NCBI RefSeq assembly: GCF_010389155.1
Contig: NC_057768.1
Coordinates: forward strand, 10,414,501 to 10,478,500
Length of the DNA stretch: 64,000 bases
Direction: 5' to 3'
Source: Erigeron canadensis
Lineage: Eukaryota > Streptophyta > Magnoliopsida > Asterales > Asteraceae
This document shows, one piece after another, positions 23,506 through 36,600 of the stretch; position 1 is the stretch's first letter, and each line of letters starts with the position of its first letter. Under the pieces are notes generated by a model. The model saw only the letters and a program-made list of their open reading frames with translations, did no database searches and was not told the DNA's origin. The position numbers and the translations under genes are program-made.

Positions 23506-26500
23506 ATGTCGTCTGTACCTAACCTTGTGAATACACGTGACTTTGGTTATGTGTCTACTCCTCCAAAATTCGAGCCCAAAGATTTTGGGTCTTGGAAGGA
23601 GAGAATGCTTCTTCACATTGCCGGTGTGGAACCCTACCTGATGACTATATTAACTGAGGGTCCATACGTACCTATGTATGTTCAAAGAACACCAGGAGCA
23701 ACACCTGATGCTCCTGAGATTGTGACTGACCTGGTAAAACCAGAGGTCCAGTGGACTGATGAAGAGCGCAAACTAGTTAATCTTGATGCCAGGCTTAAAA
23801 ACATGATTATTGTCACTCTTCCTACTGAAATTATGAAGCTTGTCATCAAGTATTCCTCTTCAAAGGAAGTCTGGGATAGGCTGGTCAGCACCTATGAAGG
23901 TTCTGCTGACCTTATTAAAATAAAGAAAACAGACCTAAAACGGGCTTATGAAAATTTCTTCTCTCTTCCTGGTGAAAGTCTAGGGGGCACCTATACTCGC
24001 TTTAAAGGGTTGCTCAATGATATGACTAATGTTGGCATTACTCATGATAATTTTGAAGTATGCCACAAATTCATCGATTCTCTTTCTCTTAAGTGGAACT
24101 TAAGACAAACCCTCCGTACCACAAAGAAAATTCAGGATTTTGATCTTGAGGAACTTTTTGGCACTCTTCAATTTGAAGAGAGGGCTTTGGCTCAAAACAT
24201 TCGAGCCTCTGCTGATGCCAGGAGCCATGCTGGCTCCTCTTCCTCTATCAGCATGTCTTCCCATCCAATTTCTGATCCTATCGCTCTTATCTCTTCTGAG
24301 CCCATCGATCTCAATGATGGTGTCAGCGCTTCTAATCTTCCCTGTCCTATTCAAACTCTTGTTGATGAGCTTGATGCTGATGAAAAACAAGAGATGTTTA
24401 GTGACTTTATGAGCTTGTTGATGAGCTCCTCTTGCTGGAAAGAAATATTCCAGAAAATGGAACAACCGTAAGTCGGTTTCTCCTTACGAGCCTCCTGTTG
24501 ATAAATCACAGGAAGAATGCTGGAGGTGTGGCAGAAAAGGCCATTACCAAAAAGAGTACCGGGTCTCTATCCCAAATCTAGCTCTTCCAAGTCTGCTGAT
24601 GAGTACAGGAACACATATTATCAGCTGAAGGCTAAGATAGCTGAAACTGAGGAAACCAAAACACCAGCAAAAGGACTGGTCGCTGAAGAGCATGATTGGG
24701 CTGACTCGGATGAGTCAGATGATGAAGATTATGTTGACACCATGTGCCTGATGGCACTCTCTAATGGTGATGCACTGACCAAGGATCAAGTCTCCTCTAA
24801 TCAGTGTGAAACTCTATGCACTGAACTTCAAACAAAACTTTACTCTGCTGGCATAGAGTTAAGTGAAAAATCTGAAAAACTATTGAAACTGAAGAATGTT
24901 AATGTAGAACTTCAGTCTCACGAGCTAATGACTCAAAAACTCCAACTTGAGAATGAAAAACTCAAGCTTGAAGTCTCTAATCTGAAGAAGATTGTGACCT
25001 CATGGTCAAAAGCTTCGAAGTTTCATCATCAGTGTCTAAGTGAACAAGTCCCTGCTCATGTTCAGGCAGTGATTGGTGGCGATTTTGATGTTGCTGCTTC
25101 ATTTGCTGACTTGTTCAATGATGATGTTAAGCCAGAAATTTCTATTCCTCCATCCTCTACAATCACTCCTGAAGAGATGAAAAAGTGGTACTTTATCAAA
25201 GGACAAAAATGACTACCACACTAAAATGGATGTAAGTGCTACTTCTTCCACCAGTGTATCTTCTTCTGCTGAAGTTAAAAGTGCTAGTTCTTCAACCAGC
25301 ACCTATAACATGTTCTCTCACCTCCCTATTGTTGGTATGATGCCACATGAAGGTAGAATCCAATACTCTCCTCCAAGAACTTTTAAAGGGGATATCTCAA
25401 GTGATGGGTATAAACCCATTACTCCTCAGCAGCTTCCCAACAAGTCTGCTGAACCCGTTAAGAGAAGCACTGTTGCTGTGTCTTATGACTACAACACTCC
25501 TTTGAGAGTGAATTCAGTCAGTCAGCAACCTTCATGTACTCCATCAACTTCTTCATCTCAAGAGCCTGCTCATGCTAGTCATAAGGATGACCAGCATGAC
25601 CGTTTAATGAAAAGACGTGTCAGGTTCGCTAATGATAGACTTCAGCAAGTATGTCCCTCAAGGAATTTACCTGCTGAAAGACCACCTAATCATCAGATCC
25701 CTTCTCAAAACTTGTCTGTACCAACTAGGTCTTCTTCTAGGTGTAACTCCTCAGAGGGGAAGGTTCACTTCTCAAAACAGGTCCACAACTCCTTAGCAAG
25801 GACACTTGCCACATCAGCAAGTGAGACCCACAACCCCACAGAGAGGACAAATGCCTAATCAGCATTCTCAATCCTCTATGTCAAACAGGGAGTATCTGTG
25901 TCATAGGCAAATGAGGTCAGCTACTCCCAATCATCTACCTAGGCCTACTACTCCTAGAAGAATGCATTATCATCAACCTCAACCTCAGCAGGGTCCCTCC
26001 TCTTCTTCCTATCCTGTTAAAAGTCAAGCATGGACAACCATTCAAGGATCTCAAAATCCTTATGGTCATAATGGTCAATCCATACTTGGTCCTGTTCCTC
26101 ATATGCCTCTACCAAGACCTAACCATAGGAACAAACCTAAGTCTAAGCAAAAAGGCCAGGCATTTTCCTCTAATCCTCAAATCAATGAGCTTACTTAGCG
26201 AGTCAATGATCTTTCATCTTAGCTGAGAGACTTTCTCATTCTGAACCAAAAAGGCACTTCCTCTGTTAAAAAATGCTATCTATGCAGCAGCAGAGGACAT
26301 GTTGCCTCTGAATGTGAATGTGTAGGCTCAAGGAATGCTCCAGAGGTTGTTACACAACCAAGTTCTTCTATGTCTGCTGGAGCATCTTCCTCGTCTACTA
26401 GACTCAGTGAAAATCATCCTCCTGAACCTAGATCAAAATGTTGCTGAGTATACCTCTTCCCAGCAAATTGAAATTCCTCATTCCCAAAGAGTCATTTCAA

Positions 26501-26751
26501 ATACATGGGGACATCCATCTATGCTGATTGAATATAGTGCTCCTGACGTTGTCAGCAGCTATGTATATCTTGAAAGCAATGAGACTAACATCATGCCTTT
26601 TGAAGAAAATGATCCCACCTTTGGAAATGTCATTGTGGGTAACTTTCCCACTCTTGAGGATGCTCTATCAACAGAGCCAACATCTACCTCTAATGAACCT
26701 TCCCCTAACCCTGATGACAGGGTTATTGATGAGTCCCAGAGTGAAGCCTAA
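23506..26751 (+). pseudogene. Copia A: gag, broken
   Basis: The start MSSVPNLVNTRDFGY is at 23506. The gag core with YENFFSLPGESLGGTYTRF (near 23950) is the UBN2 domain. First CCHC knuckle at 24518-24559 has its last Cys changed to Tyr (CWRCGRKGHYQKEY). A coiled-coil stretch spans about 24800-25010. A Ser/Pro/Gln/Arg-rich part with TTPQRGQ-type words follows (25800-25990). Second knuckle CYLCSSRGHVASEC is at 26274-26315. Frames shift near 24430 and 25210, and stops lie near 26197 and 26221. Compared with gag B it lacks a stretch near 24800. At about 1080 codons this is a very long gag. Non-functional. Confidence 0.88.
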
Positions 26752-26768
26752 ATCCTTCTATTATATCC

Positions 26769-29700
26769 ATGCAGGGATGGCTGGGAAAAGGAGTGTGGTA
26801 TTTGGACAGAGGCTGTTCAAAACACATGACTGGCTCTAAGTCCTTGCTGGATAATTATACAGAGGCACCTGGTCCTACTGTAGTGATCGGTGATAACTCC
26901 ACTGGACAAACTGAAGGGTATGGTCTTCTTTTTAATGGTCTTGTCAAATTTTCCAAAGTTGCCTATGTAAATGGATTAAAACATAATCTCATTAGCATTA
27001 GTCAACTTTGTGATGCTGACTACAAAGTGATTCTTGATAAACATCAAGGCACTGTTGTAAATATAAACAAGGAAGTCGTCTTGGTAGCACCAAGAAAAAG
27101 AGATGTATATCTTGTAGACTTCACTCCTATCAAAACTGACAGTGAGACTTGTTTTTTTGTAAAGTCAGCAGATGAATTAAATTGGTTATGGCACAAGCGT
27201 ATGTCGCATGTGAACTTCAAAACCATTAACTCACTGGCCAAAAAGAACCTTGTTCGTGGCCTTCCTCCTCTCTCTTTTGAAAAAGATAGACTCTGTGGTG
27301 CCTGTGAAAAGGGTAAAAGCCATAGAGCTACTTTCAAAACAAAACAAGCCAACTCTGTCAAGGGTCGTTTTCATCTTCTTCACATTGACCTTTTTGGTCC
27401 AGTGAATGTCCAAAGTCTAAAGGGTAGTAGATACACTTTAGTTATTTTGGATGAATATTCACGATATACTTGGACCATCTTTCTTCATTCCAAGAGTGAT
27501 GCTGTTGATGAGATCATTAAATTCATCAAGAAAATGGAAAATCTCAAGAGCATAAGGGTTAAAGAACTCAGAAGCGACCATGGCACTGAGTTTAGAAACC
27601 ATTCTCTTGAATCCTTTTGTGCTGATCAAGGGATCTCACAAAGTTTCTCTTCAACTAGAACCCCTGAGCAAAATGGTGTTACTGAAAGGAGAAACAAAAC
27701 TCTTATTGAGGTAGCACGAACAATGCTCAGCGAGTCCTCCCTGCCCAGCAGGTTTTGGGCAGAAGCTGTGAGCACTGCTTGCCAAACTCAAAATCGCTGT
27801 CTCATTGTCAAAAGACATGACAAGACAGCCTACGAAATTTTGAGAGGCAAGAAACCTTAAATCAAATACTTTCATGTATTTGGTTGCCCCGTCTTTATTC
27901 TTAATAATAAGGATCATCTTGGAAAATTTGATCCTAAAGCTGATGATGGCTACTTTGTTGGATATTCTGCAATCAGCAAAGCTTTCAGAGTATTTAATAC
28001 TTGTCTTCAAAAGGTGGATGAATCTATTCATGTCACTTTTGATGACAGCTCTTCTGCTCTAAAAGATATCCAATCTTCATCCACTAAAGAAATATTCAAT
28101 GAGCTCACTGATCCTCCTATGGAGGGTATTGACTCATTTGCTGATGCTTCTTGCTCGCTGCCTCTTGATAATCAGCTACTCACTAAGGATAGTTCAGTAG
28201 AACCTGAACTTGAGCAAGTTGTTGCTCACATCTACACGATTGAGCCAGTTGAGCCCATTTTAAGATCAATCCATGTTGCATCAGCCAAACCTAGATCACT
28301 GACTGGTGATTTGCAAGTTGATGACTCTGTTGATGAAGAGTTTCATGATGCTTCAGCTAATACTGAAGACATGGAGTCTGATGATGACCCCATCATCAAT
28401 GATGACTCTACTCAGTCAAATGGCTCCTCTGATCAAAGTCCTATTGAACCAACTCTAACCATTGATCTCTCTTCTTATATTCACCTACTGAACCTATTCC
28501 CTTGTCTTCCGCTACCCTCTACTTGGTTCATCAAGTGTTCCTGCAATTAAATGGACATCGAGTCATACTGCCCATCAAGTAATTGGTGATCTTCAGCAGG
28601 GTATTATGACTCGATCAGCGAACAGAAATTCATGTCTCTATGTTAATTTCTTGTCAATGATCACTCCTAAAAATATTGGAGAGGCAATTGTTGACCTTTC
28701 ATGGGTTGCTGCCATGCAAGAGGAACTTACCCAATTTCAAAGACAACATGTCTAGTTTTTGGTACCTCTTCCTCCTGGTAAAGAACCCATTGGTACAAAA
28801 TGGGTTTATAGGAATAAAATAGACGAAGATGGTGTTGTTATACGTAACAAGGCTAGGCTGGTTGCATAAGGTTACCTTCAAGAAGAAGGTGTTGACTATG
28901 ATGAAACCTTTGCTCCAGTGGCCCGACTAGAAACTATACGCTTATTCTTGGCACATGCTGCTTATTGAAACTTCACAGTATATCAATTGGATGTAAAGAG
29001 TGCCTTCCTAAATGGAAAACTCGAAGAAGAAGTTTATGTGGAGTAGCCACCTGGTTTTGAAGATCCAGCCAAGCCACACCATGTTTATCATCTGTATAAG
29101 GATTTATATGGTCTTAAGCAAGCTCCCAGAACTTGGTATGACACACTCTTGGAGTTCCTTCTCTCCAATGAGTTTCAGTGAGGATCCATTGATAGCACCC
29201 TTATTATTTATAGAAAAGGTGTTCATGTCCTATATGTCCAAATTTATGTAGATGACATTATATATGGATCCTCCAGCAAGAAACTTTGCAAAAAGTTTAG
29301 CTCACTGATGTCATCTCACTTTGAAATGAGTATGATAGGTGAACTAACCTTCTTCCTTAGTTTACAAATTCGTCAACTCTCTGATGGAATTTTTATAAAC
29401 CAAGAAAAATACATTAGGGACATGTTGGCTAAGTTAGATATGACAAATAATCTCCATGCTGACCCAGATGGAAAGCATGTGAACCCCACGCACTATCGTG
29501 GGATGATTGGCTCGCTGATGTATCTCACAGCGAGTCATCCTGATATCATGTTTGCTACTTGTCTTTGTGCAAGATATCAAGCGTCACCCAGGGAGTCTCA
29601 CTTACTAGCTGTTAAGCGAATCTTCAAATATCTCAAAGGGACTTCTTTCTTAGGTCTTTGGTATCCCAAAGATTCAAACTTTGACTTAGTTGCATACTTT

Positions 29701-30162
29701 GACTCTGACTATGCTGGGTGCATGTCAGATAGGAAAAGTACCAGTGGTGGATGTCAACTGTTAGGGGGAAGGCTGATTAGTTGGTCTAGTAAGAAACAAC
29801 ATACAATTTCCATCTCCACTGCTGAAGCAGAGTATGTATCAGCAGCGAGTTGTTGCGCTCAAGGCATCTGGATGAAAAATCAACTCGCTGACTATGACTT
29901 AGATTTCTCTAAGATTCCCATCATGTGTGACAATACAAGTGCTATTTCCATTACACATAATCCTGTTCAGCATTCCAAAACAAAACACATAGATATTAGG
30001 TATCACTTCATTCGTAACCATGTCATGAAGGGGGATGTTGAAATCTACTTCATCCCCACTGACGATCAACTTGCTGACATTTTCACTAAACCTTTAGATG
30101 AAAAAAGATTCTAGGATCTAGTTAGCAGGTTGGGAATGCTGAATGCTGACTCTGCTTCTTAG
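26769..30162 (+). pseudogene. Copia A: pol, broken
   Basis: Protease motif LDRGCSKHMTG at 26802: catalytic DSG has become DRG. HHCC zinc region: HKRMSHVNFKTI to CGACEKGK. Integrase Asp at 27387, Asp at 27576 and Glu at 27684, all present. Reverse transcriptase: YVDDIIYGS at 29245-29256, catalytic pair intact. RNase H: TAEAEYVSAAS near 29820, MCDNTSA near 29925, and HIDIRYHFIRNHV near 29990. In-frame stops include TAA near 27858, TAG near 28753, TAA near 28867, TGA near 28966, TAG near 29043, TGA near 29179 and TAG at 30112, most of them one C-to-T or G-to-A step from the copia B codon. The natural end is TAG at 30160-30162. Confidence 0.92.
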
Positions 30163-30248
30163 CTTACATATCTCCTGTAAGTTAACACTTGACCTTTGTC
30201 AAGATTACCTCAGTGAGTTCAAGTGTGTCTTACTCGCTGAACATAAAA

Positions 30249-30713
30249 GTAATAGGGTGGTGAAAGTCCCTATCTAGTCCAACAGCAAACGGATGTTGGT
30301 AAAGACAAATAAAATCCGTCGATCCCTGATGCTTTGGGAAAAAAGCATAACAAAAGTAATAGGGTGCTGAAAGTCCCTATCTAGTCCAGCAACAAACGGA
30401 TGCTGGTAAAGACATCTAAAATCCTTTGAGCCCTGATGCTTTGGGAAAGAGCATAACAAAAGTAATAGGGTACTGAAAGTCCCTATCTAGTCCAGCAGCA
30501 AACGGCTGTTGGTAAAGACATCTAAAATCCGTTGACCCTTGATGTTTTTGGAAAAAAGCATAACAAACGGATGCTGGTAAAGACATCTAAAATCCGTTGA
30601 TCCCTAATGCTTTGGGAATAATAAAAGTGATAGGGTGCTAAAAGTCCTTATCTAGTCCAACAACAAACGGCTGCTGGTAAAGACATCTAAAATCCGTTGA
30701 TGGCTGACAATTT
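30249..30713 (+). repeat. Tandem structured repeats after pol of copia A
   Basis: Five units of about 110 bp, one partial. Unit 1: hairpin ATAGGG/CCCTAT (30252-30257 with 30268-30273), hairpin CCAACA/TGTTGG (30279-30284 with 30294-30299) with loop GCAAACGGA, loop bases ACGGA pairing with TCCGT (30315-30319) as a pseudoknot, then hairpin ATGCTTT/AAAGCAT (30329-30335 with 30342-30348). Units 2 and 3 start near 30355 and 30460. Unit 4 (near 30563) lacks its first hairpin, and unit 5 starts near 30626. After the last unit a hairpin ACAATTT/AAATTGT closes the array (about 30707-30725). Function unknown. See findings. Confidence 0.9.
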
Positions 30714-30725
30714 GCCAAAAATTGT

Positions 30726-31252
30726 ATAAAGTTAGTCAGCGACCACCTCTCCTTTGTGTTGCTGACTAAAAACTTCGTAACCATTTTTTTTTACAAAACA
30801 GTGACTCTTCAGTGGATACTTCAAATTATCCTGGTGTATTCCACTACGTATTTTTGTTAATATTTTATTATAAATATCTCAAACGGTTATCTCGATTTTC
30901 TCCCAATGGGAAACTTGTACAATGTACGCGTCGTATGTACTCGAGTACAGTTGAAATCGTGGTTCTAGTGGTCACATCATACAACCCACATACGTACATA
31001 TCTACAGTTTTCTTTAAATAAAATAATATTTTATATGCCACGTATGAAAGAGAGTAGGTGTGACGACTCACTTTTTGCAGTTATAGGGCCCATATCATGC
31101 CACACATATACAAATCTCTTCCACTTCTACATCTTTTACGTTCATTTCTTTCTCTTAAACTTTCAAACTCTCTCAAATCTTTTCTATTCTCTCAGAATAT
31201 TCTTCTCAAATTCTTATTCATATCATCCTCTTAATCCTTACTCTCATCTATA
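30726..31252 (+). promoter_or_regulatory. Promoter-like and leader region upstream of ORF3 A
   Basis: Non-coding. It contains GGGCCCA (31086-31092, a site II-like word common in plant promoters), a TATA-like CATATACAAA (31105-31114), then 130 bp of pyrimidine-rich leader up to the ORF3 ATG at 31253. The same arrangement precedes ORF3 in copia B, with a better TATA box. TTTTTGCAG at about 31072-31080 would also serve as a splice acceptor, an alternative way to make ORF3 mRNA. Confidence 0.5.
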
Positions 31253-32932
31253 ATGGCTTCCCCATCTAAAAATGTTCCTGAACAACAACTCTCTGAAAAT
31301 CTCTCCTATCTCACTTCCAAAGTGTATGATAATGAAGGCATTTGTCCTTCAAATCAAGTGTCTTTCCAAGCATCTAAACTGGTTATCAAGGCCAATAATT
31401 ATATTGGATCTACAGAAATCCCGTCTAAAATCAAGGGATACTTTTCCATGTTCGACTTTATAATGGGATGCCCAGCTAGAAAGGCAATTTATAGTGATCC
31501 TAAGGAAATACATGTCCACCTCCAAAGGGAGTTTTGGTGGACATGTGATTACAATGTTGCAAGTAGCACCATCACTGGTACGGTCATGAAAGGGACACGC
31601 ACCATATCTATCTCAGTGGTTCTACTAAGACAAGTTCTTCGTCTTCCCAACCAAACTGAAGAACGATCTTTTGTTGGGCTGGTGGAAACAAGTGTATGGA
31701 AGGAATGGTTGTTGACCATTAGATACGGAACAAATACTGTTCCACCCACACCAGTCCACAGCAACCCCCAAAAGAAGTTCTTGCCTGGAGTATGGAGGTT
31801 GTTGTTCACTCATGTCATTCAGTGCCTTGGAGGAAACAGTGGCTCATTTGATCAAGCCACTGCAGCTCAAATGCAGATTATTTATGCACTGGCAAATGGT
31901 CGAAACATAGACTTTGCCAATGTCATTTTTGAAGACCTGAAGAAAAAAATCACAATAAGGAACAAGTCGAGCTCGATGGCATTTGCCAGATTTCTCTCAC
32001 TGATATTCAAGCATGAGCTCAAGGGAGAATATCTTCCTGAAGGTGCTCACTTTCTCCTCTCTCCAAGGGTTGCGAGCTCTGTATATAAAATTCTTGCTTG
32101 CGACCCTGAGCAATTTCATTCCAAGTATGTTGTCGTCACTCTAGCAATGAAGCAGGTACTATACTCTACTTACACTGATATATATAAACTGAATCCTGCT
32201 GGAGCCGGTATGCTGGTAATCCCCCCAACAACCTCCAAAGCTCCCAAAAACACCAAGAAAACCACTTCTTCTTCCACTTCACTTCCTGCTGCTGTCCCAA
32301 AACAGCAGCAACGAGTACCAAAGGGCCAAACTTCTAAGGTTAGGAAGTCCTTACTGCCCAAGGACAATAGAGAACCAGCCAGCCCATAAGCAGTCTCAAA
32401 AAAGGCTGCTGACGAGAAAAAGGGTAACCGCAAGCAGCCACCTCAATCTTCTGTAGGCGAGGTTGTTGAAGATCAAGGGCCACCCCAGCCCATTAGAGTT
32501 GAGTCAAACCTACAAATACTTCCCTCTTCTTCTTCTCAACCCTCTGAGTCGTTGTCAACAGCCAGATCACAAGTGATGCTAGAGACAACACATTCTACGA
32601 CCGATGATGCATTAGTGACACAACACACTGATGCTGAGGCACCCGGTTCCCCTACCCCTTTACATGTTTCAGTGGAGGAAAGGATGGGTGTTGAATTTGA
32701 GAGTGGTGAGGATGTTGTAGATGGTGGTGAAGGAAATTTCGTTGAGGGTGCTAAGGTTGTCGCACAAGAATACTTGGTTGAAAGTGTTGATGCTGGTGTT
32801 GGTATTGATGAGGAGGAGAGTGATTTGGAGTTGGGAGACTTTATGGCAGCTGAATTCCAGTTGGATTCCTCCAACCAGGCTGAGGAAATGGATGTAAGTG
32901 ATATGGAGGGTGATGTTGAAGAAGAGTGTTGA
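31253..32932 (+). pseudogene. ORF3 of copia A (env-like, 'putative plant transposon protein'), truncated
   Basis: Starts MASPSKNVPEQQLSENLSYL. Residues about 65-290 form a compact domain with GYFSMFDFIMGCPARKAIY, LQREFWWTCDYN and a WRLLFTHVIQCLGG segment. This is the domain often annotated in plants as a transposon or envelope-like protein. I see no signal peptide and no convincing transmembrane helix, so a true envelope role is doubtful. A TAA at 32387-32389 interrupts the frame. It then continues in the same frame as a Ser/Pro linker and a very acidic stretch ending EEEC. The final TGA is supplied by the first bases of LTR2 (TGTTGAG at 32927), so the C-terminal half was cut off by that LTR. 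Function unknown. Confidence 0.8.
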
Positions 32933-33581
32933 GTTATGGATTCGCTGAAGAGACTCAGCGAGTGACTCGTTCAGCGAGCGCCTGCATCTAGAAGCATGAT
33001 CTATCTTCAAGTCTAAAGGATATGTTCGATGACTCACCGTCCAGTATTTGTAAGTCAAATATGAGCGGGAAATTGAAGATAAGAAGGATGGTCCCAAGGA
33101 CACGTGTTGCAAGATCAAGATGAAGCCATGTGACCTTGTACTATGTCTGTGCAATGGAGTCTCTCTTTCATACCGTTTTTGGAAAGAAACAAGATGAAGT
33201 AAAGAGACCTCTGCAGATCTGAATGATCTACCAATAGATAGTTGACAACCTTCATGTGTCAACGTCTACTAGGGTTGTCATGTGATTCCTTATCTGCCTA
33301 TAAAAGGAATCACTTGACCTAGCCACCACCGTTGTTGGTGTGTTCCACATTCTTTACTTTATTCTCTTTGCTTTTTTGTTAAGTTTTTGTGTGTTCAAAA
33401 ACTTAACAAATCTTTTCCTTTTTGTTACTTTTGTTGTAACACAACCATCCATGATTTCATCGTTTAGTTTGAAATACATATAACTGAACTAATTCTTTAC
33501 TTCTCGTCTCTATTCTTGTTATTTCATATTTACATTATAAGTTAGTAAATTGAACACTAGTAGTGCATTCGTGGACCATTA
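32927..33581 (+). repeat. LTR2 (5' LTR of copia B)
   Basis: 655 bp, TGTTGAGTTATGG to GTGGACCATTA, then AG and the primer site TGGTATCAGAGCC at 33584. TATAAAA is at 33300-33306. It matches LTR1 at both tips (TGTTGAG, GATTCGCTGAA, GTGCATTCGT) but is diverged in the middle, so it is a different subfamily. Its first 50 bp hold three copies of TCAGCGA/TCGCTGA. The minus-strand frame across it is not a gene. Confidence 0.87.
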
Positions 33582-33697
33582 AGTGGTATCAGAGCCAGGT
33601 TCCTAAATCATTGGAACGAGATCTGTTTGCCTCTTGTGTTTACATTATTTTCTTTACTGTTTAAATTTCAAAACCTTTTTTTTCTTTTTTCTTAAAG

Positions 33698-36600
33698 ATG
33701 TCTTCTGTACCCACTCTGGTTAACACGCGTGATTTTGGTTACGTCTCTATTCCTCCAAAATTTGAGCGAAAAGACTTTGGCTCATGGAAGGAACGAATGT
33801 TACTACACATAGTGGGTGTAGAACCATATCTTATGACCATCTTAAATGAAGGTCCTTACATACCCATGTATGTCCAAAGGACACCAGGTGCTACACCTGA
33901 TGCTCTTGAAATTGTGACTGATCTGGTAATGCCAGAAGTCCAATGGACTGAAGAAGAGCGAAAGCTCGTCAATCTTGATTCAAGATTGAAAAATATGATC
34001 ATCACCACTCTTCCCACTGAGGTGATGAAACTAGTCATTAAATTCCCCACTTCAAAAGAAGTTTGGGAAAGACTAGTGAGCACTTATGAAGGGTCAGCAG
34101 ACTTGATTAAAACCAAGAAAATTGACCTAAAACGTGCCTACGAAAATTTCATTTCTCTTCCTGATGAAAGTCTCGAGGGCACATATACCCGTTTCAAAGG
34201 GTTGCTCAATGATATGACAAATGTTGGCATTACCCATGACAATTTTGAGGTATACCACAAGTTCATCAACTCTCTTCGTCTTAAATGGCAGAATTTAAGA
34301 CAAATCCTCCGTACCACTAAAAAGATTCAAGAACTGGATCTTGAGGAATTGTTTGGCACTCTTCAATTTGAAGAGAAAACCTTGGCTCAAAATATTAGAG
34401 CCTTTGCAGAATCTAGGAGACATGCTGGCTCCTCTTCCGCAGCTAGCACTTCTGCAAACCCTTTAACTGACCCTCTTGCTCTCATCTCTACTGAGCCCAT
34501 CTACCCCAATGATGGTGCCAACACCTTTACTCTTCCAGCATCCATTCAAGCTCTTGTTGATGAGCTTGATGCTGAAGAGAAACAAGAAATGGTCAGTGAT
34601 TTTATGGAATTTGCCATAATCGCTAGAAAGAAATATTCCAGAAAGTGGAAGAACCGTAAGTCGGTTGCTCCATATAAGCCTCCTGTTGATAAATCACAGG
34701 AAGAATGCTGGAAATGTGGCAGAAAAGGCCATTATCAAAAGGAGTGCAGGGTTTCTATTCCAACCCCTGCTGCTCCTAAAACTAACTCATCTAAATCTGC
34801 TGATGAATATAGGAACAAGTATTATCAGCTCAAAGCCAAATGGCTGAAACTGATGAAGCCAAAACACCAGGCAAAGGTCTGGCTGCTGAAGAGCATGATT
34901 GGGCTGATTCAGATGACTCTGATTACGAGGAGTATGTTGACACCATGTGTCTCATGGCTCTGGCTGATAGTGATGCGCTGACAAAAGACCAAGTCTCAAC
35001 AAGTCAGTGGGTCAACGTCACTGTCAAAAAGGTACATGCTCTTCTCTCATCTGCTGACGAGGACAAGACCAAAATTCTTGAATCCTTGTCATGTGATCTT
35101 CAGTTTGTAGAAACTCTGCGCGCTGAAGCTCACTCAAAACTCTTTTCAGTAAGTTCTGAATTGAGTGAAAAATCTGAAAAACTCAACAGACTAAAGAATG
35201 TTCATGTAGAACTTCAGTCACATGAGTTGCTGACACAAAAGCTTAAGCTTGAGACTGAAAAACTTAAGCTTGAAGTCCTCAATCTCAAGAAGATTATGAC
35301 CTCTTGGTCAAAAGCTTCTAAGTTTCATCATCAATGTCTCAGAGAACAAGTCCCTGCACAAGTTCAGGCAGTGATAGGTGGAGATTTTGAATCTGCTGCC
35401 TGTCTCGCTGACATGTTTAAAGATGATGTGAAACCTGAAATCTCTATCCCACCATCTGGTATTACTTCTCCTGAGGAAATGAAAAAGTGGTATTTCATTA
35501 AAGGAAATGATTATCACACTGAAATGGACGCTGGATCCTCCTCATCTCTCTCCAACGACCCTTCAAATTCCTCTGAAGCTAAAATCGCTAGCTCATCTTC
35601 ATCCTCTAACAATATGTTTTCCCATCTACCTATTGTTGGCATGATGCCACATGAAGGTAAAATTCAATACTCTCCTAATGGAACATTTCATGGAGACATC
35701 TCAAGTGATGGGTACAAATCCATTGCTCCTCAGCAACTCACCTTGAAAACGGCTGAGACTTTCAAAAGAAGTACCGTTGCTATGCCTTATGATTATAGCA
35801 CGCCTCAGCGAGCTGATCATCCTAAACAGCAACCTCAGTCCATCTTGTCTGATCCTTTTCCTTCTAAAGTCTCCAATGCTGAGGAACCTCAGCATGAACG
35901 TCTTATGGTGAGATGTGTAAAGTTTGGAGATGCTAGGTTTCAACATGAAAGCTCATCTCAAGCTAAACCTGTTGTCCATCAGCAGGCTACTCAGTCATCC
36001 CCACCTCGATCAATTCTGAGACACTTAACTCCTCAAAGGGGTAAGATGCCTCAGTCTGTTAATAGACCAACCACTTCTCAGCGAGGGTGCATTCCTCAAC
36101 AACAAATGAGGAATGTAACTCCTCAGCGAGGAAACATTCCTCAGCAACAAATGAGGAGTGTAACTCCTCAGCGAGGAAATGTTCCTCAGCAACAAATGAA
36201 GAGTGTGACTCCCCAAAGAGGACACTTGCCACATCATCAAGTGAGATCCTCCACTCCTAACAGAGGACAACTGTCCTCTCAGCAGGTACAATCTTCTGTT
36301 CCTAGTGGAGAATACCTCCCTCACATGCAAGGGAGGTCTGTAACTCCAAATCGTCAACCTAGGTCCACCACTCCCAGCAGAGTGCATCAACCTAGGACTT
36401 CCTCCTCTCAATCAAATTTCAAACAAGCCTGGAGTGTTTTCAGAGGATCACAAGTTGCCTCCTCTTCCACTCCTCGTCTAGATGACCCCACTGGACAATC
36501 TCTCTTGGGTCCTCCTCCACCCTCAAGGAATTCTTGCAAGCAAAAATCAAAGCCTAAGTCCAAAGCAAAGACCAAGGCTTCAACCTCTTCAAACCCTAAA

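Noticed and set aside
30155..30175. Stop-codon readthrough from pol into ORF3
   Set aside because: The pol stop is followed by CTTACA, not a known leaky context, and about 1.1 kb with many stops separates it from ORF3.
30249..30713. CRISPR-like array
   Set aside because: Units are about 110 bp, directly repeated without unique spacers, inside a plant retrotransposon.
32669..33262. Minus-strand frame of 197 codons across ORF3 A and LTR2
   Set aside because: It is antisense to ORF3 and crosses the LTR boundary, so it is a chance open frame.
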